From Meiothermus luteus (GTDB lineage: Bacteria > Deinococcota > Deinococci > Deinococcales > Thermaceae), in contig NZ_QWKZ01000014.1 in NCBI RefSeq assembly GCF_003574085.1, forward strand, positions 1-37,987: a stretch of DNA of 37,987 nt, in the 5' to 3' direction. The notes under the pieces are model-generated. The model was given only the letters and a program-made list of their open reading frames with translations, was not told where the DNA came from and made no database searches. Every line of letters begins with the position of its first letter. Within the stretch, counting starts at the first letter, position 1. Of this stretch, positions 26,017-35,076 are shown in pieces. A program made the position numbers and the translations under genes.

Positions 26017-26859
26017 TTACTGGCCAAAGCGCCGCTCGCGTTTTTGGTAGTCACGCACGGCGCGCAGGAAGTCCACCCTGCGGAAAGCTGGCCAGAAGGC
26101 GTCAAAAAAGTAATACTCGCTGTAGGCGGCCTGCCAGAGCAAAAACCCCGAAAGGCGTATTTCCCCTGAGGTGCGGATGATGAAGTCGGGGTCGGGGACA
26201 CCTGCGGTGTAGAGCCGTTCGGAGATGTGCTGCATGTCCAGCTCCTCGGCCAGCTCCTCGGGAGACTTACCGGTCTGGGCTGCTTCCAGGAGCAGGCTTT
26301 TGACCGCGTCTACTATTTCCTCCCGGCCGCCGTAGCCCATGGCGATTTGCAGGAGCATGCCGCTGTGATGGGCGGTGGCCTGCTCTAGCTCCTCTAGGGC
26401 CTCCAGTACCTTGGGGGGAAAGCGGTCATGGCGGCCTATAACCCGCACCCGCACCTCGTTGGCGTGGATGCGGGGGTCTTGGGCCATGCGCTTAGCCTCA
26501 CGTACAAAAAGCTGCATTAGGGTCTCCACTTCGGTTGGGCTGCGCCGCCAGTTGTCGGTGGAAAAAACCCAGATGGTCACGGTGGGGATGCCTAGCTCCA
26601 AGCACCACTCCAGCACCTCGTAGGCTTTCTGCACGCCAAACTCGTGGCCCTCGTGCCCCGGTAGCCCCAGCTCGCGGGCAAAACGTCGGTTGCCGTCTAG
26701 AATCAGTCCTAGGTGCCTGGGCAACTGGCCTTGCCGAACCTCGGCTTCAATACGCCGTTCATACCACCAGTACAGGGGTTTGAGCAGAACCTCGGCCAGC
26801 TTTACGAGCCGCCTTCGTAGAGAAACTTTGGGTACGCGGGCGGGAGAAGAGGGCGCCAT
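26017..26859 (-). CDS. uppS: Isoprenyl transferase (cis-prenyltransferase, UppS family)
   Basis: The enzyme adds isopentenyl diphosphate units in cis to an allylic primer, making the polyprenyl carrier of cell-wall glycans at the membrane surface. The 280-residue protein shows the pyrophosphate site LDGNRRFAR (catalytic D55), IWVFSTDNWRRS (97-108), MGYGGREEIVDA and the C-terminal RTSGEIRLSGFLLWQAAYSEYYF. DGNRRFA in place of DGNGRWA is the variant found in the Rv1086-like subgroup, so product length cannot be assumed to be C55. About 48 residues precede the catalytic motif, longer than in E. coli UppS (about 25), with a basic, aromatic stretch that could touch the membrane. It is convergent with the CRISPR array. 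Confidence 0.93.
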   Translation of the reverse strand: MAPSSPARVPKVSLRRRLVKLAEVLLKPLYWWYERRIEAEVRQGQLPRHLGLILDGNRRFARELGLPGHEGHEFGVQKAYEVLEWCLELGIPTVTIWVFSTDNWRRSPTEVETLMQLFVREAKRMAQDPRIHANEVRVRVIGRHDRFPPKVLEALEELEQATAHHSGMLLQIAMGYGGREEIVDAVKSLLLEAAQTGKSPEELAEELDMQHISERLYTAGVPDPDFIIRTSGEIRLSGFLLWQAAYSEYYFFDAFWPAFRRVDFLRAVRDYQKRERRFGQ

Positions 26860-27048
26860 GGATTACCTCAACCCTCACCATCTTAGCCAGAAGCATGGGC
26901 CAATCGTAAGAAAAATGCCCGCTTGCCTGAGCCAGAGAGGGTTGGTTCGCCGGGAATTAAGATTTTTGTAACCCCAATTTGGGCAGAATAAACCCAAGGA
27001 GGCTTCCTAAAGGCGGGCAGGACCGCTTGGTTAAGGGAGGGGGACGGC

Positions 27049-28614
27049 ATGGTGCTTCGCTTGTTGCTGGCGTTGGTGCTCTTGGGGTGGGCCTGGGGCC
27101 AAGGTGTGGGCAGCGGACGTCATACCGACAGCCTGCACGGGTTCTCGGTGCTTGTGCCGGAGGGGTATCAGGTTAAGCTACTGCCCTATGGGCTTCTCAT
27201 TGGCGACTTGGAGGGATTCGTTCTGGTACGGGGAGGGCCGCTGAAAGACCCTCGCGGGGCGGTAGCGTCGCTTTTGCAGGAGGCCCGGTGGTTCTCTGGG
27301 GGAAAGGCTCAGTACCACTACAAGGAGGTGCCGGGGGGGATTTTGGTCCTGGCTCGAGGCCTCGCCTACCCCTTCCACCTAGCCGATAACCTGACCGGCC
27401 TGCCCCCGGGGGCCTTTCAGGATGGTTTCATAGGCTCGCTCTCCTACGAGGCGGCTCACCTGCTCCTGCCGGGGAGCCGGAGCCTGCTTTTGGTGAGCGT
27501 CTACCTGCCCGAAGGTGCCTCGCCGGCGCTGCGCAAGGGGGTCCTCTCGGTTTTGCGCTCGCTGGAGTTTCTGCCCCAGTCTTCGCGGGTAGCCTACGAG
27601 ACCCAGGTGGTGCCCGACCCCCTTTTGCAGATGGAGGCTTTTTACGCGCCGGTACCACGGGGTTTTACCTTCCAGGGGGGATTGGTGCCCATGAACAGCA
27701 CTATGCGGTCGCTGGCCTTCTCGCTCAGGGGCGCGGGGGCCTCCTTGCGAATGGACCAGCTCTACGCTGAGAGCAGCGCCCTCCAAAGCGGATTTGGTGG
27801 CAGCGCGGTCAGCCGCCTCATTTGGAATGGGCAGGCTACCCAGTTTCAAGGATTTCTCTGCCCCAGCTCGGCAGCCGAGGTGGCGGAGCTTCTGACCGCG
27901 CTTTGGGCCCAGGAGAGGGGGGCTTCGTGGCAGGTTAGGAAGATTGAGGCGGCTAAGGCCCCAACCAACCGGGTTTACCGCCGCATCCAGGAGATAAAGG
28001 CCCAGGAAGAGGCGGCTGCTTCAGCGGGGCTTCCAATGGCGCCCCAGCGGTACCGCCCGAATTTCACCCTTCAGGCCGAGTCGGGAGGCCAGGTACGGGA
28101 GGCCAGGGTGTCCGGGCAGGTGACCTCCTTCTCACGGGCCGACTACATTGCCCAAGACGCGAGCTGCTTTACCCAGCTGGGGGTGGTGCTGAGCGAAGGC
28201 AGCGCCGCTGCTTTGGTCCAGGCCAAACCGATCTTCCAAGGCTTCCTGGTGGGGCTGCGGGTAAACCCTGCGTGGCCCTGGCAGGAGGCCCAACGGGCCC
28301 AGCGCCAGAGCACGACGACTACCCGGATGGTGCTCGGGTGGCTGCGCGAGCAGCAGGAGTTCAACACCTGGATGAGCCGGAGCTGGAGCAACCTGCTTTC
28401 CGACCAGACCTATGTGCGCGACCCCTCTACCGGTGAGGTCTTTCGGGCCTACAAGGCCTCTTTTGACACGGGGACCTTCTGGCGCGACCCGGTTTTTGGG
28501 GGGATGGTGGGCGCTGTGGAGCGCGGGGGCAGCCTGGAGGGGCTCTTGCGCCAGGGTGGGTGGAGGCAGCTCGAGGAGTCCCTCTCTGGCCTCCCGGGCA
28601 CGTGGCGTAGGTGA
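27049..28614 (+). CDS. Secreted protein of unknown function
   Basis: I do not recognise the family. The 521-residue protein begins with a typical signal peptide, a basic start and a leucine-rich core (MVLRLLLALVLLGWAWGQG), with likely cleavage near residue 18, and has no other membrane segment, so it should be exported. The first 180 residues read like a repeated alpha/beta fold (SLHGFSVLVPEGYQV, LLPYGLLIGDL). A second, similar part starts near residue 200 (FYAPVPRGFTFQGGLVPM). The ATG has a strong ribosome site (GGGAGGGGG). Codon use resembles neighbouring genes, so it is a resident gene. It stands alone, with 190 bp upstream and a convergent transporter 2 bp downstream. No function is proposed. 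Confidence 0.75.
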   Translation: MVLRLLLALVLLGWAWGQGVGSGRHTDSLHGFSVLVPEGYQVKLLPYGLLIGDLEGFVLVRGGPLKDPRGAVASLLQEARWFSGGKAQYHYKEVPGGILVLARGLAYPFHLADNLTGLPPGAFQDGFIGSLSYEAAHLLLPGSRSLLLVSVYLPEGASPALRKGVLSVLRSLEFLPQSSRVAYETQVVPDPLLQMEAFYAPVPRGFTFQGGLVPMNSTMRSLAFSLRGAGASLRMDQLYAESSALQSGFGGSAVSRLIWNGQATQFQGFLCPSSAAEVAELLTALWAQERGASWQVRKIEAAKAPTNRVYRRIQEIKAQEEAAASAGLPMAPQRYRPNFTLQAESGGQVREARVSGQVTSFSRADYIAQDASCFTQLGVVLSEGSAAALVQAKPIFQGFLVGLRVNPAWPWQEAQRAQRQSTTTTRMVLGWLREQQEFNTWMSRSWSNLLSDQTYVRDPSTGEVFRAYKASFDTGTFWRDPVFGGMVGAVERGGSLEGLLRQGGWRQLEESLSGLPGTWRR

Positions 28615-28616
28615 CC

Positions 28617-29486
28617 TCAGGCCTTTTTCGGCTGGCCCCTGGGGCTGTCTTGGGGGCCCAGCACCATCCACACCACCCCCAAGAGCACCAGCCCAGCCCC
28701 CAGGTAGCCCAAGGGGCTGAAGCGCTCCCCCCAGAAGAGCCAGGCGGCCAGGGCGGCCACCACCGGTTCCAGGGTGGCCACCACCGAGGCTCGGGTGGCC
28801 TCGAGCCGCTTTAGCCCCGCGAAGTAAAGCGTGACCGCGAAGAAGGTGGAGGCCACAGTGAGAAAGCCAATGGCCGCCCAGGCCTCGGCGGTTTTAGGGG
28901 CAAACTGCACAAAGGGCAGAAGCCCCAGCGCCCCTACCGGTAGGGCGTAGAGGAAGAGCGTGGGGGTGCTGTACCGGCCCAGGTACAGCTTTCCGAAAAG
29001 GTAGTAGGTGGCGTAGGTTAGGGCCGAGAGCAGCCCCCAGAAGACCGCTGCGGTGGTGATGCGCACCCCACCCCCCTGCAGGCTGACCAGGGCCACCCCC
29101 AGTAGGGTCAGCCCCACCGCCAGGAGCTTGTGGGGTCCCATCGGCTCCCGCAGAAAGAGCCAGGAAAGGAGGGCCACAATGGCCGGGGCGGTGTACAGGA
29201 GCACCGAGGCCAGCGCCGCCCCTCCGCTTTGGATGGCGAGCTGGTAGGCCCCGTAGAAGAGCGAAACCCCCACCAGACCAAACCCCACCACCGCCCAGCG
29301 GTCGGCGGGCTCAATCCGCACCTGCCGAAGCAGGAGGGCCTGGGCCCCGAAGAGCACCCCTCCCAGCGCGGCCCGCCAGAAGGCCACCTCGAGGGGGCTT
29401 ACCCCCGCCGCAAAGGCCCATTTGGAGACCACCCCCAAAAGCCCCCACAGGAAGGCCGCCGCGGCGACGTAGAGGTACCCCGCCAC
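28617..29486 (-). CDS. DMT-superfamily transporter, EamA family
   Basis: The 289-residue inner-membrane protein has about ten hydrophobic helices in two EamA halves (about 5-135 and 145-275), beginning AGYLYVAAAAFLWGLLGVVSKWAF. The second half opens with AVFWGLLSALTYATYYLFGKLY and ends with the typical PVVAALAAWLFWGERFSPLGYLGAGLVLLGV. Members export amino acids, metabolites or drugs; the substrate cannot be read. It starts with GTG immediately after the small membrane protein gene (3 bp), so they are co-transcribed. It is the last gene of the long minus-strand series that begins at the GntR regulator. Confidence 0.9.
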   Translation of the reverse strand: MAGYLYVAAAAFLWGLLGVVSKWAFAAGVSPLEVAFWRAALGGVLFGAQALLLRQVRIEPADRWAVVGFGLVGVSLFYGAYQLAIQSGGAALASVLLYTAPAIVALLSWLFLREPMGPHKLLAVGLTLLGVALVSLQGGGVRITTAAVFWGLLSALTYATYYLFGKLYLGRYSTPTLFLYALPVGALGLLPFVQFAPKTAEAWAAIGFLTVASTFFAVTLYFAGLKRLEATRASVVATLEPVVAALAAWLFWGERFSPLGYLGAGLVLLGVVWMVLGPQDSPRGQPKKA

Positions 29487-29489
29487 GGC

Positions 29490-29741
29490 CTACTCGGTCC
29501 GGGCGTTGCGGCGGCCCAGCAGGCTTAGCACCAGCCCCAGCCCCAAGAGCAGCCCGGAGCCGAAGACCACCAGGTAGGTTACCCAAAGACGGGGGTTCAC
29601 GTTGTAGAAGTCGCGGCTGCGCTGGGCGGTCAGGGCCACCAGGTAGTCGCGAATGGTGATGAAGTTCATGGTGGCCAGCACGATGGCCACAATCAGCAGG
29701 ACCAAGCCCAGAATCAAGGAGATGCGCCCCAAAACGTTCAT
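29490..29741 (-). CDS. Small two-helix membrane protein, unknown function
   Basis: An 83-residue protein with two hydrophobic segments (about 5-25, ISLILGLVLLIVAIVLA, and about 53-75, WVTYLVVFGSGLLLGLGLVLSLL) joined by a polar loop, and an RRNARTE tail that favours the cytosol. No domain recognised. It has an ATG start and tight linkage (3 bp) to the EamA transporter, which supports a real gene. Function unknown; it could be an accessory of the transporter. Confidence 0.7.
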   Translation of the reverse strand: MNVLGRISLILGLVLLIVAIVLATMNFITIRDYLVALTAQRSRDFYNVNPRLWVTYLVVFGSGLLLGLGLVLSLLGRRNARTE

Positions 29742-29782
29742 GGCCCCAGTCTACTGGATTTGCGGGCCCGGCGCTTTTGCTC

Positions 29783-30997
29783 CTAGCCTTCCGGGAAGGG
29801 GATGGCCGTCACCACCTCTCCTGCGCTTTTGGGCACCCCCGCTTCCACCACCACCAGGGCGTTGCCCAAGGCCATGGAGTGAAGCACCACGCTGGACTGG
29901 CTGCCCGTGGAGAGCGCCCGATACTGTCCTCCTTCCCAGCGCAGCACCGCCCGTCGGTAGGCCCGGCGGGTGGGGTGGGCCTCGAAGGGGGTCTCGGCCA
30001 GGGCCTCGAGCCGCTGGTAGGGCGGGTCGTTGCGGCCCAGCAGCCGGAAGAGCAAGGGCCGCCCGAAGAGCAGGAAGGTGACCATGGCCGAAACCGGGTT
30101 GCCCGGCAGCCCCAGCAGGGGCAGGCCCTGCCAGGTGGCGAAGAGGAGGGGGCCCCCAGGCTGTATCCGTACCCGCCAGAAGTGCACCTCCCCCTCCTGC
30201 TCAACCATCCTACGCACGATGTCGTACTCCCCCATGGAGACCCCTCCCGAGGTGAGGAGAAGGTCAAGGGGCCCCGTCTGGGTGAGCCGGGTGCGCAGGT
30301 CCTCTAGGTCGTCGTTGGCCTTTCCCAAAGGAATTGGCTCCCCTCCGGCCTCCGCCACCAGCCCGGTCAGGGCGTAGCCGTTGGCGTTGTACACCCCTCC
30401 ATGGGGAAGGGGCTGGCCCGGCTCCACCACCTCATCGCCGGTGACCAGGATGCCCACCCGGGGCCGCCGCACCACCGGAAGGGTGGGGTAGCCCATGGCC
30501 GCGGCCAGGGCCACCCGCCCCGGGGTGAGCCGGTCGCCTTTGAACAGGTAGGTCCTGCCCTCCATCAGGTCAACCCCTTGCCGCCGGATGTCGGCCGGGG
30601 TGGCGGGCTTCAGCAGCCACACGAAATCGCCCTCCCGCCGGGTGTCCTCCACCCGCACCAGGGCGTCGGCCCCGGGCGGCACGGGCGCTCCGGTGAAGAC
30701 CTGGACGGCCTCGCCGGGCCCAACCCGCCCCGCAAAGGGCCTGCCGGCAGGGGACACCCCCACCACCCGGAGCCGCACCGGGCGGTCTGGCTGGGCCGAG
30801 AGGGTGTCGGCCTGGAGGCAGGCGTAGCCGTCTGCCGCGGTGTCGTCGGTCTGGGGGTGGCTGACCTTGGCGGCCAGGTCAACCCCCAGGGTCCGCCCGA
30901 AGGCCGAGGCCAGGGGCAGGTGCTCCAGCTCGGCGATGGGGCGGGTCCGCTCGAGGATGGCCTCTAGGGCCTCTTCAGCGCTGAGGTTTTGCCGCAT
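29783..30997 (-). CDS. moeA: Molybdopterin molybdenumtransferase MoeA
   Basis: MoeA inserts molybdate into adenylylated molybdopterin, the last common step of molybdenum cofactor synthesis. The ATG at 30997 gives 404 residues, the usual length; a longer open frame upstream is not coding. Seen: N-terminal SAEEALEAIL, the substrate-binding DDTAADGYA (about 48-56), VFTGAPVPPGAD, the MoCF domain ILVTGDEVVEPG, TSGGVSMGEYDIV and the C-terminal PGNPVSAMVTF. It follows dtd by 41 bp on the same strand. No other cofactor gene is present in the window, so the rest of the pathway lies elsewhere. Confidence 0.95.
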   Translation of the reverse strand: MRQNLSAEEALEAILERTRPIAELEHLPLASAFGRTLGVDLAAKVSHPQTDDTAADGYACLQADTLSAQPDRPVRLRVVGVSPAGRPFAGRVGPGEAVQVFTGAPVPPGADALVRVEDTRREGDFVWLLKPATPADIRRQGVDLMEGRTYLFKGDRLTPGRVALAAAMGYPTLPVVRRPRVGILVTGDEVVEPGQPLPHGGVYNANGYALTGLVAEAGGEPIPLGKANDDLEDLRTRLTQTGPLDLLLTSGGVSMGEYDIVRRMVEQEGEVHFWRVRIQPGGPLLFATWQGLPLLGLPGNPVSAMVTFLLFGRPLLFRLLGRNDPPYQRLEALAETPFEAHPTRRAYRRAVLRWEGGQYRALSTGSQSSVVLHSMALGNALVVVEAGVPKSAGEVVTAIPFPEG

Positions 30998-31038
30998 GGG
31001 TCTATTAAAACACCCTGCCAACCCCTCGCGTGGGGCGC

Positions 31039-31509
31039 TCATCCGTGCTGGCGGCGGGGAGCGTGCCGCTCGCTGGAGTCCAGGATCAGGGTCACCGGCC
31101 CCTCGTTGACCAGATGGACCTCCATGTGGGCCTGGAAGACCCCGGTTTCCACGTGCAGGCCCTGGGTGGAGAGCAGGTCGCAAAACTGCTCGTAAAGCCG
31201 CTTTCCCTCGTCGGGAGGTGCGGCCTGGACGAAGCTGGGCCGGTTGCCCTTGCGGGTGTTGCCGTACAGGGTAAACTGGGAGACCACCAGCACCTCGCCC
31301 CCGACCTCGAGGAGGCCCCGGTTCAGCTTCCCCTCTAGATCGGGAAAAACCCGCAGCCCGGCAATCTTGCGAGCCAGGTAGGCGGCGTCCTCCTGGGTAT
31401 CGCCCCGCCCCACCCCGAGCAGGACCAAGAGCCCCTGGCCAATTTGGCCCACCACCTGGCCCTCCACCACCACCCGGGCCTCCCTAACCCGCTGGACCAC
31501 CGCGCGCAC
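31039..31509 (-). CDS. dtd: D-aminoacyl-tRNA deacylase
   Basis: DTD removes D-amino acids, and glycine wrongly charged on tRNA-Ala, from tRNAs. The 156-residue protein shows both invariant motifs, SQFTLYG (77-83) and NEGPVT (135-140, the Gly-cisPro selectivity loop). Length is slightly above the usual 145-150, owing to a basic RHAPRRQHG tail. The window also carries an AlaX-type alanyl-tRNA editing gene near its right end, so two separate tRNA proofreading enzymes lie within 6 kb, on opposite strands. It lies between the SDR gene and moeA on the same strand, with no functional link to either. Confidence 0.96.
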   Translation of the reverse strand: MRAVVQRVREARVVVEGQVVGQIGQGLLVLLGVGRGDTQEDAAYLARKIAGLRVFPDLEGKLNRGLLEVGGEVLVVSQFTLYGNTRKGNRPSFVQAAPPDEGKRLYEQFCDLLSTQGLHVETGVFQAHMEVHLVNEGPVTLILDSSERHAPRRQHG

Positions 31510-31563
31510 GCCCAGACAATACCAGCCCGCTGCCTTGTGCGCAAAGGCCTGCTTGGCGGGCGC

Positions 31564-32364
31564 CTACCCCTCCAGAAGCGAGCGCATCTGCCGCTGGATG
31601 AAGCGGGTGGCCCAGGCCGGGGCCAGGCGGTAGAGGAAGTCCATCAGCCGGGCATCGGAGCCCACCAGCACCCGGAAGCGGTCCTGCTCCATGCCGGCGA
31701 TGATGCGGCGGGCGGCCTCCTCGGGAGGCAGCGGCTTGAGCGAGCCGCGCTGCCCTTCGGCCTGGCGAACCTCCACCCCCGAGTTGGCGGTGATGTTGGT
31801 GGCCACCGCCCCTGGAAAGACCACCGTGACCCGCACCGAGGTGCCCAGGAGCTCGGCGTAAAGCCCCTCGGTCAGGAGCTTGACCGCGGCCTTGGAGGCC
31901 CCATACAGGCTCTGCCCTGGCACCGGCAGGAAGCCCCCCATGCTCGAGAGGTTCACGATGTGGGCCTCGGGGCGTGCCAAGAGGTGGGGCAAAAAAGCCT
32001 TGGTCATGTAGAGGGTGCCGTAAAAGTTCACGTTCATGACCCGCTCAATGGCCCCGTACTCCAGGTCGCTCACCCGCGCGAAGGGCTGGATGATTCCGGC
32101 GTTGTTGATGAGGCCGTCCACCGCCCCATGCCGGGCCGCCACCTCCGCCGGTAGGGCCTCCACCACCTCCCGCTGGGTGATGTTGAGCACGTGGGTGGAA
32201 AGGCGCTCCCCGGCCTTGGCCAAGGTGCTGGTCTCCTCCAGGCCCCCGGCGTTGAGGTCCACTGCCGCCACCCGGGCTCCCCGGCCCAGCAGCTCCAAAA
32301 CCAGAGCCCGCCCGATGCCGCTGGCCCCGCCGGTAACCACGATGACCTTGCCTGCAACCCTCAT
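31564..32364 (-). CDS. Short-chain dehydrogenase/reductase (SDR) of unknown substrate
   Basis: A classical SDR of 266 residues: NAD(P)-binding TGGASGIG (11-18), NNAG (87-90), catalytic S140 or S141, Y154 and K158 (YGASK). Asp36 (AVDLN) at the end of the second strand suggests NAD(H) rather than NADP(H). A strong ribosome site (AGGAGGT) precedes the ATG. The C-terminal region after residue 200 includes LMDFLYRLAPAWATRFIQRQMRSLLEG, a basic tail. The substrate cannot be told. It sits 47 bp after the aminotransferase in the proline-catabolism series but without an obvious role there. Confidence 0.9.
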   Translation of the reverse strand: MRVAGKVIVVTGGASGIGRALVLELLGRGARVAAVDLNAGGLEETSTLAKAGERLSTHVLNITQREVVEALPAEVAARHGAVDGLINNAGIIQPFARVSDLEYGAIERVMNVNFYGTLYMTKAFLPHLLARPEAHIVNLSSMGGFLPVPGQSLYGASKAAVKLLTEGLYAELLGTSVRVTVVFPGAVATNITANSGVEVRQAEGQRGSLKPLPPEEAARRIIAGMEQDRFRVLVGSDARLMDFLYRLAPAWATRFIQRQMRSLLEG

Positions 32365-32411
32365 AGAAGACCTCCTCTTGCTCTTGGCATGACCTAGGCT
32401 GCTTTTCCCCC

Positions 32412-33482
32412 TTAGCCAAGCCCCCCGAGCGCTTCGCGCATGAGCTGGGCCACAGCGTAGGCGTCGTAGAGGTCAGAGTAGCCCATGAGGGAGACCCGGA
32501 AGACCTTTCCCTTGAGCTGGCCCTGCCCGCCGATAATGGTGGCCCCCCGCTTGGCAAAGGCCTCCTTGACCTGAGCGTAGGAGACTCCTTGGGGGAGGTA
32601 GAAGCAGGTGGTGGCGGGACTTTTGACCTCGGGCACGGGCTTTAGGCCCAGCTCCTGGCCGGCCGCGTAGAGAATCTGGTTCTGCGCCTGTTTGAGGGCC
32701 AGGTGCTCCTCCAGCCGGGGCAGCAACTCTTCCAGCACCGCGGCGGTGGCCGCCACCAGGTTGATGGCCGGCGTCCAAGCCGACTCGCCGGTGCTTTGCA
32801 CCTTGAGCTCGGAGGCCAGGTTCAGGTAGAAGCCGCGGGGTTTGAGCCGCTCTATGGCCCGGGGCGACAGGGCCAGGTAGGCCAGGCCGGGAGGGCACAT
32901 GAGGCCCTTCTGCGAGCCGGCCACCGCAGCGTCTAGGCCCCAGTCCTCCAGGGCAAACGGGCTCACGCACAGGCTGGTGATGGCGTCCACCACCACCAGC
33001 GCCTCGGGAAAATGGGCCTTGAAGGCCCGGGCCAGCGCCTGCACGTCGTTTAGGGCCCCGGTAGAGGACTCGGAGTGGGTGAGCAAGAGCCCGGCAAAGG
33101 GGCCTGAGGGGCTTTCCAGGTGTTCCGGGCGTACCACCCGGCCCCACTCGAGCTCCATTCGCTCCACCCGCAGCCCGGCCTGTTGGGCAATCTTGGCCCA
33201 GCGCTCGGAGAAGTTGCCGTGTACCGGCACCAAAACCCGCTCACCAGGGGCGAAGAGGTTGTGCACCAGGGCGTCCATGCCCGCGGTGCCCGAGCCGGTG
33301 AGCAGGAGGACCTGGCCTTTGGTCCGGAAGGCGGCCTCGAGGCCGGCCTTGGCCTGCAAGAAGACTTTTTTGGCAGTCTCTGAGCGGTGGTGGAGCTGGG
33401 GGCGGGAGAGGGCTTCTTGGGCTTTGGGGTGGAGCTCCACGGGGCCAGGGGTGAGCAGCCGGGAACGGTACATGGCGCTCAT
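32412..33482 (-). CDS. Class V pyridoxal-phosphate aminotransferase (alanine/serine-glyoxylate type)
   Basis: The 356-residue protein belongs to the class V aminotransferases: TPGP (11-14), GSGTAGM (63-69), HSESSTG (136-142), VVDAITS (164-170) and the PLP lysine K192 in GSQKGL. The closest groups by pattern are serine/alanine-glyoxylate aminotransferases and archaeal-type phosphoserine aminotransferases; the amino donor cannot be decided. Two starts are possible (33482 or the ATG at 33473). It follows the P5C dehydrogenase gene by 25 bp, so it may handle glutamate or alanine nitrogen downstream of proline breakdown; that is inference from position. Confidence 0.88.
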   Translation of the reverse strand: MSAMYRSRLLTPGPVELHPKAQEALSRPQLHHRSETAKKVFLQAKAGLEAAFRTKGQVLLLTGSGTAGMDALVHNLFAPGERVLVPVHGNFSERWAKIAQQAGLRVERMELEWGRVVRPEHLESPSGPFAGLLLTHSESSTGALNDVQALARAFKAHFPEALVVVDAITSLCVSPFALEDWGLDAAVAGSQKGLMCPPGLAYLALSPRAIERLKPRGFYLNLASELKVQSTGESAWTPAINLVAATAAVLEELLPRLEEHLALKQAQNQILYAAGQELGLKPVPEVKSPATTCFYLPQGVSYAQVKEAFAKRGATIIGGQGQLKGKVFRVSLMGYSDLYDAYAVAQLMREALGGLG

Positions 33483-33507
33483 TTTAAAGGCCCTGGCGGA
33501 GACTGCC

Positions 33508-35055
33508 TTAGAACCGCTCGGTCACGCTTTTCATCTGCAGGAAGTTGAGCAGGTAGTCGGGGCCTCCGGCCTTGGTGTCGGTGCCCGAGAGGTTGAACCC
33601 GCCAAAGGGCTGCACCCCCACCAGAGCACCGGTAATCTTGCGGTTGAAGTAGAGGTTGCCCACGTGAAACTCCCGGCGGGCCTTCTCCAGCCGCTCGCGC
33701 TTGCGCGAGAAGACCCCACCGGTGAGGCCATAGCGGGTGTTGTTGGCCACCTCGAGGGCGGTGTCAAAGTCGGGCACCCGCAGCACCGAGAGCACCGGGC
33801 CGAAAATCTCCTCCTGGGCGATTCGGGCGTCGGGGGAGACCCGGTCAAAGAGGGTGGGGGCCACGAAGAAGCCGCTGCCCTCGAGCCGGCGCCCTCCCAG
33901 CAGGAGCCGGCCCTCCTGCCGCCCGACCTCAATGTAGTTCAGCACCGTTTCCTCCTGCTTCTGGCTGGCCAGGGGGCCCAGGTCAGGGTTCTCCTCCGCA
34001 GGGCCCACGATGAGGGCCTCGGTGCGATCCAGCACCTCCTCCATCAGCAGGTCGTAGATGCCGTCCACCACGATGAGCCTTGAGGCGGCCGAGCACTTTT
34101 GTCCCTGGAAGCCAAAGGCGCTCTGCACGGTGGCCTGGGCGGCGGCCCTGAGGTCGGCGGTCTCGTCCACGATCAGGGCGTCCTTTCCGCCTAGCTCGAG
34201 GAACACCCGCTTAATCCAGACCTGCCCCGGCGAGAGCCGGGCGGCCATCTCGTTGATCTGCAGGCCCACCTCGAGGGAACCGGTGAAGTTAATGAAGCGG
34301 GTGCGGGGGTGCTTGACCAGGTAGGCCCCCACCTCGCTGCCCTCCCCTGGCAGGTAGTTGGCCACCCCAGGGGGCAGCCCGGCCTCCTCCAGGACCTCAA
34401 ACAGCTTGGCCGCGGCGACCACGGTGTCCTCGGCTGGCTTGACCACCACTGTGTTCCCCACCGCGATGGGCGCGGCGGTCATGCCGGTCAGGATGGCCAG
34501 GGGGAAGTTCCAAGGGGCGATGACCACCCCGGCCCCCAGGGGGATGTAGAAGGCCTCGTTGTCCTCGCCGGGGTAGGGGAGCACTGGGGCCCCATCCTTG
34601 TACTTTAGGGCTGAGATGGCGTAGTAGCGCAGGAAATCAATGGCCTCAGCCACGTCGGCGGCGGCTTCCGTCCAGTTTTTGCCGATCTCGTAGACCAGCC
34701 AAGCCTCTAGCTCCCGCTGGCGGCGCTTCATGATGTGGGCCGCTTTTAGGAGCAGGCGGCTGCGGTGCTCCTGGGGCCAGTCCCGCCAGCTGGGGAAGGC
34801 CCGCCAGGCTGCCTCCAGCGCCGCGTCGGCCTCGGGGATTCCGGCCTTGGCGCTCTGGCCTACCACCTCCACCGGATTGGAAGGGTTGGTGGAGACGATG
34901 ACCTCCTGGGTGTTCACCCGCTCCCCGTCGATGATAAGCGGGTAGTGGCGGCCAAACTGGGCCCGCACCTCAACCAGGGCCTTGCGCATGGCCTCAAAGG
35001 CTTCTTGGCTCTGGAAGGTTTCAATGGGTTCGGGGCGGTAGGGTTCGGGGGTCAT
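33508..35055 (-). CDS. rocA: L-glutamate gamma-semialdehyde (1-pyrroline-5-carboxylate) dehydrogenase
   Basis: It oxidises glutamate semialdehyde to glutamate with NAD, the second step of proline breakdown. The 515-residue aldehyde dehydrogenase shows PWNFPL (181-186), FTGS (257-260), catalytic Glu287 in LELGG and Cys321 in [11 protein letters not shown]. Length and sequence agree closely with the structurally known Thermus thermophilus P5CDH (about 516). A strong ribosome site (AAAGGAG) precedes it. It lies 21 bp after proline dehydrogenase, so both enzymes are made together as separate proteins, as in Thermus, unlike the fused PutA of enterobacteria. Confidence 0.96.
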   Translation of the reverse strand: MTPEPYRPEPIETFQSQEAFEAMRKALVEVRAQFGRHYPLIIDGERVNTQEVIVSTNPSNPVEVVGQSAKAGIPEADAALEAAWRAFPSWRDWPQEHRSRLLLKAAHIMKRRQRELEAWLVYEIGKNWTEAAADVAEAIDFLRYYAISALKYKDGAPVLPYPGEDNEAFYIPLGAGVVIAPWNFPLAILTGMTAAPIAVGNTVVVKPAEDTVVAAAKLFEVLEEAGLPPGVANYLPGEGSEVGAYLVKHPRTRFINFTGSLEVGLQINEMAARLSPGQVWIKRVFLELGGKDALIVDETADLRAAAQATVQSAFGFQGQKCSAASRLIVVDGIYDLLMEEVLDRTEALIVGPAEENPDLGPLASQKQEETVLNYIEVGRQEGRLLLGGRRLEGSGFFVAPTLFDRVSPDARIAQEEIFGPVLSVLRVPDFDTALEVANNTRYGLTGGVFSRKRERLEKARREFHVGNLYFNRKITGALVGVQPFGGFNLSGTDTKAGGPDYLLNFLQMKSVTERF

Positions 35056-35076
35056 AAGGCTCCTTTCTCGGCTTGG

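Noticed and set aside
31000-31183. N-terminal extension of MoeA to 31183
   Set aside because: The extra 62 residues overlap the dtd coding region, are Arg/Pro-rich and unlike MoeA, while the ATG at 30997 gives a normal-length protein.
32899-34083. A 394-codon plus-strand frame opposite the aminotransferase and P5C dehydrogenase genes
   Set aside because: It is an antisense shadow with low-complexity composition and no motif, covered by two well-identified enzymes.
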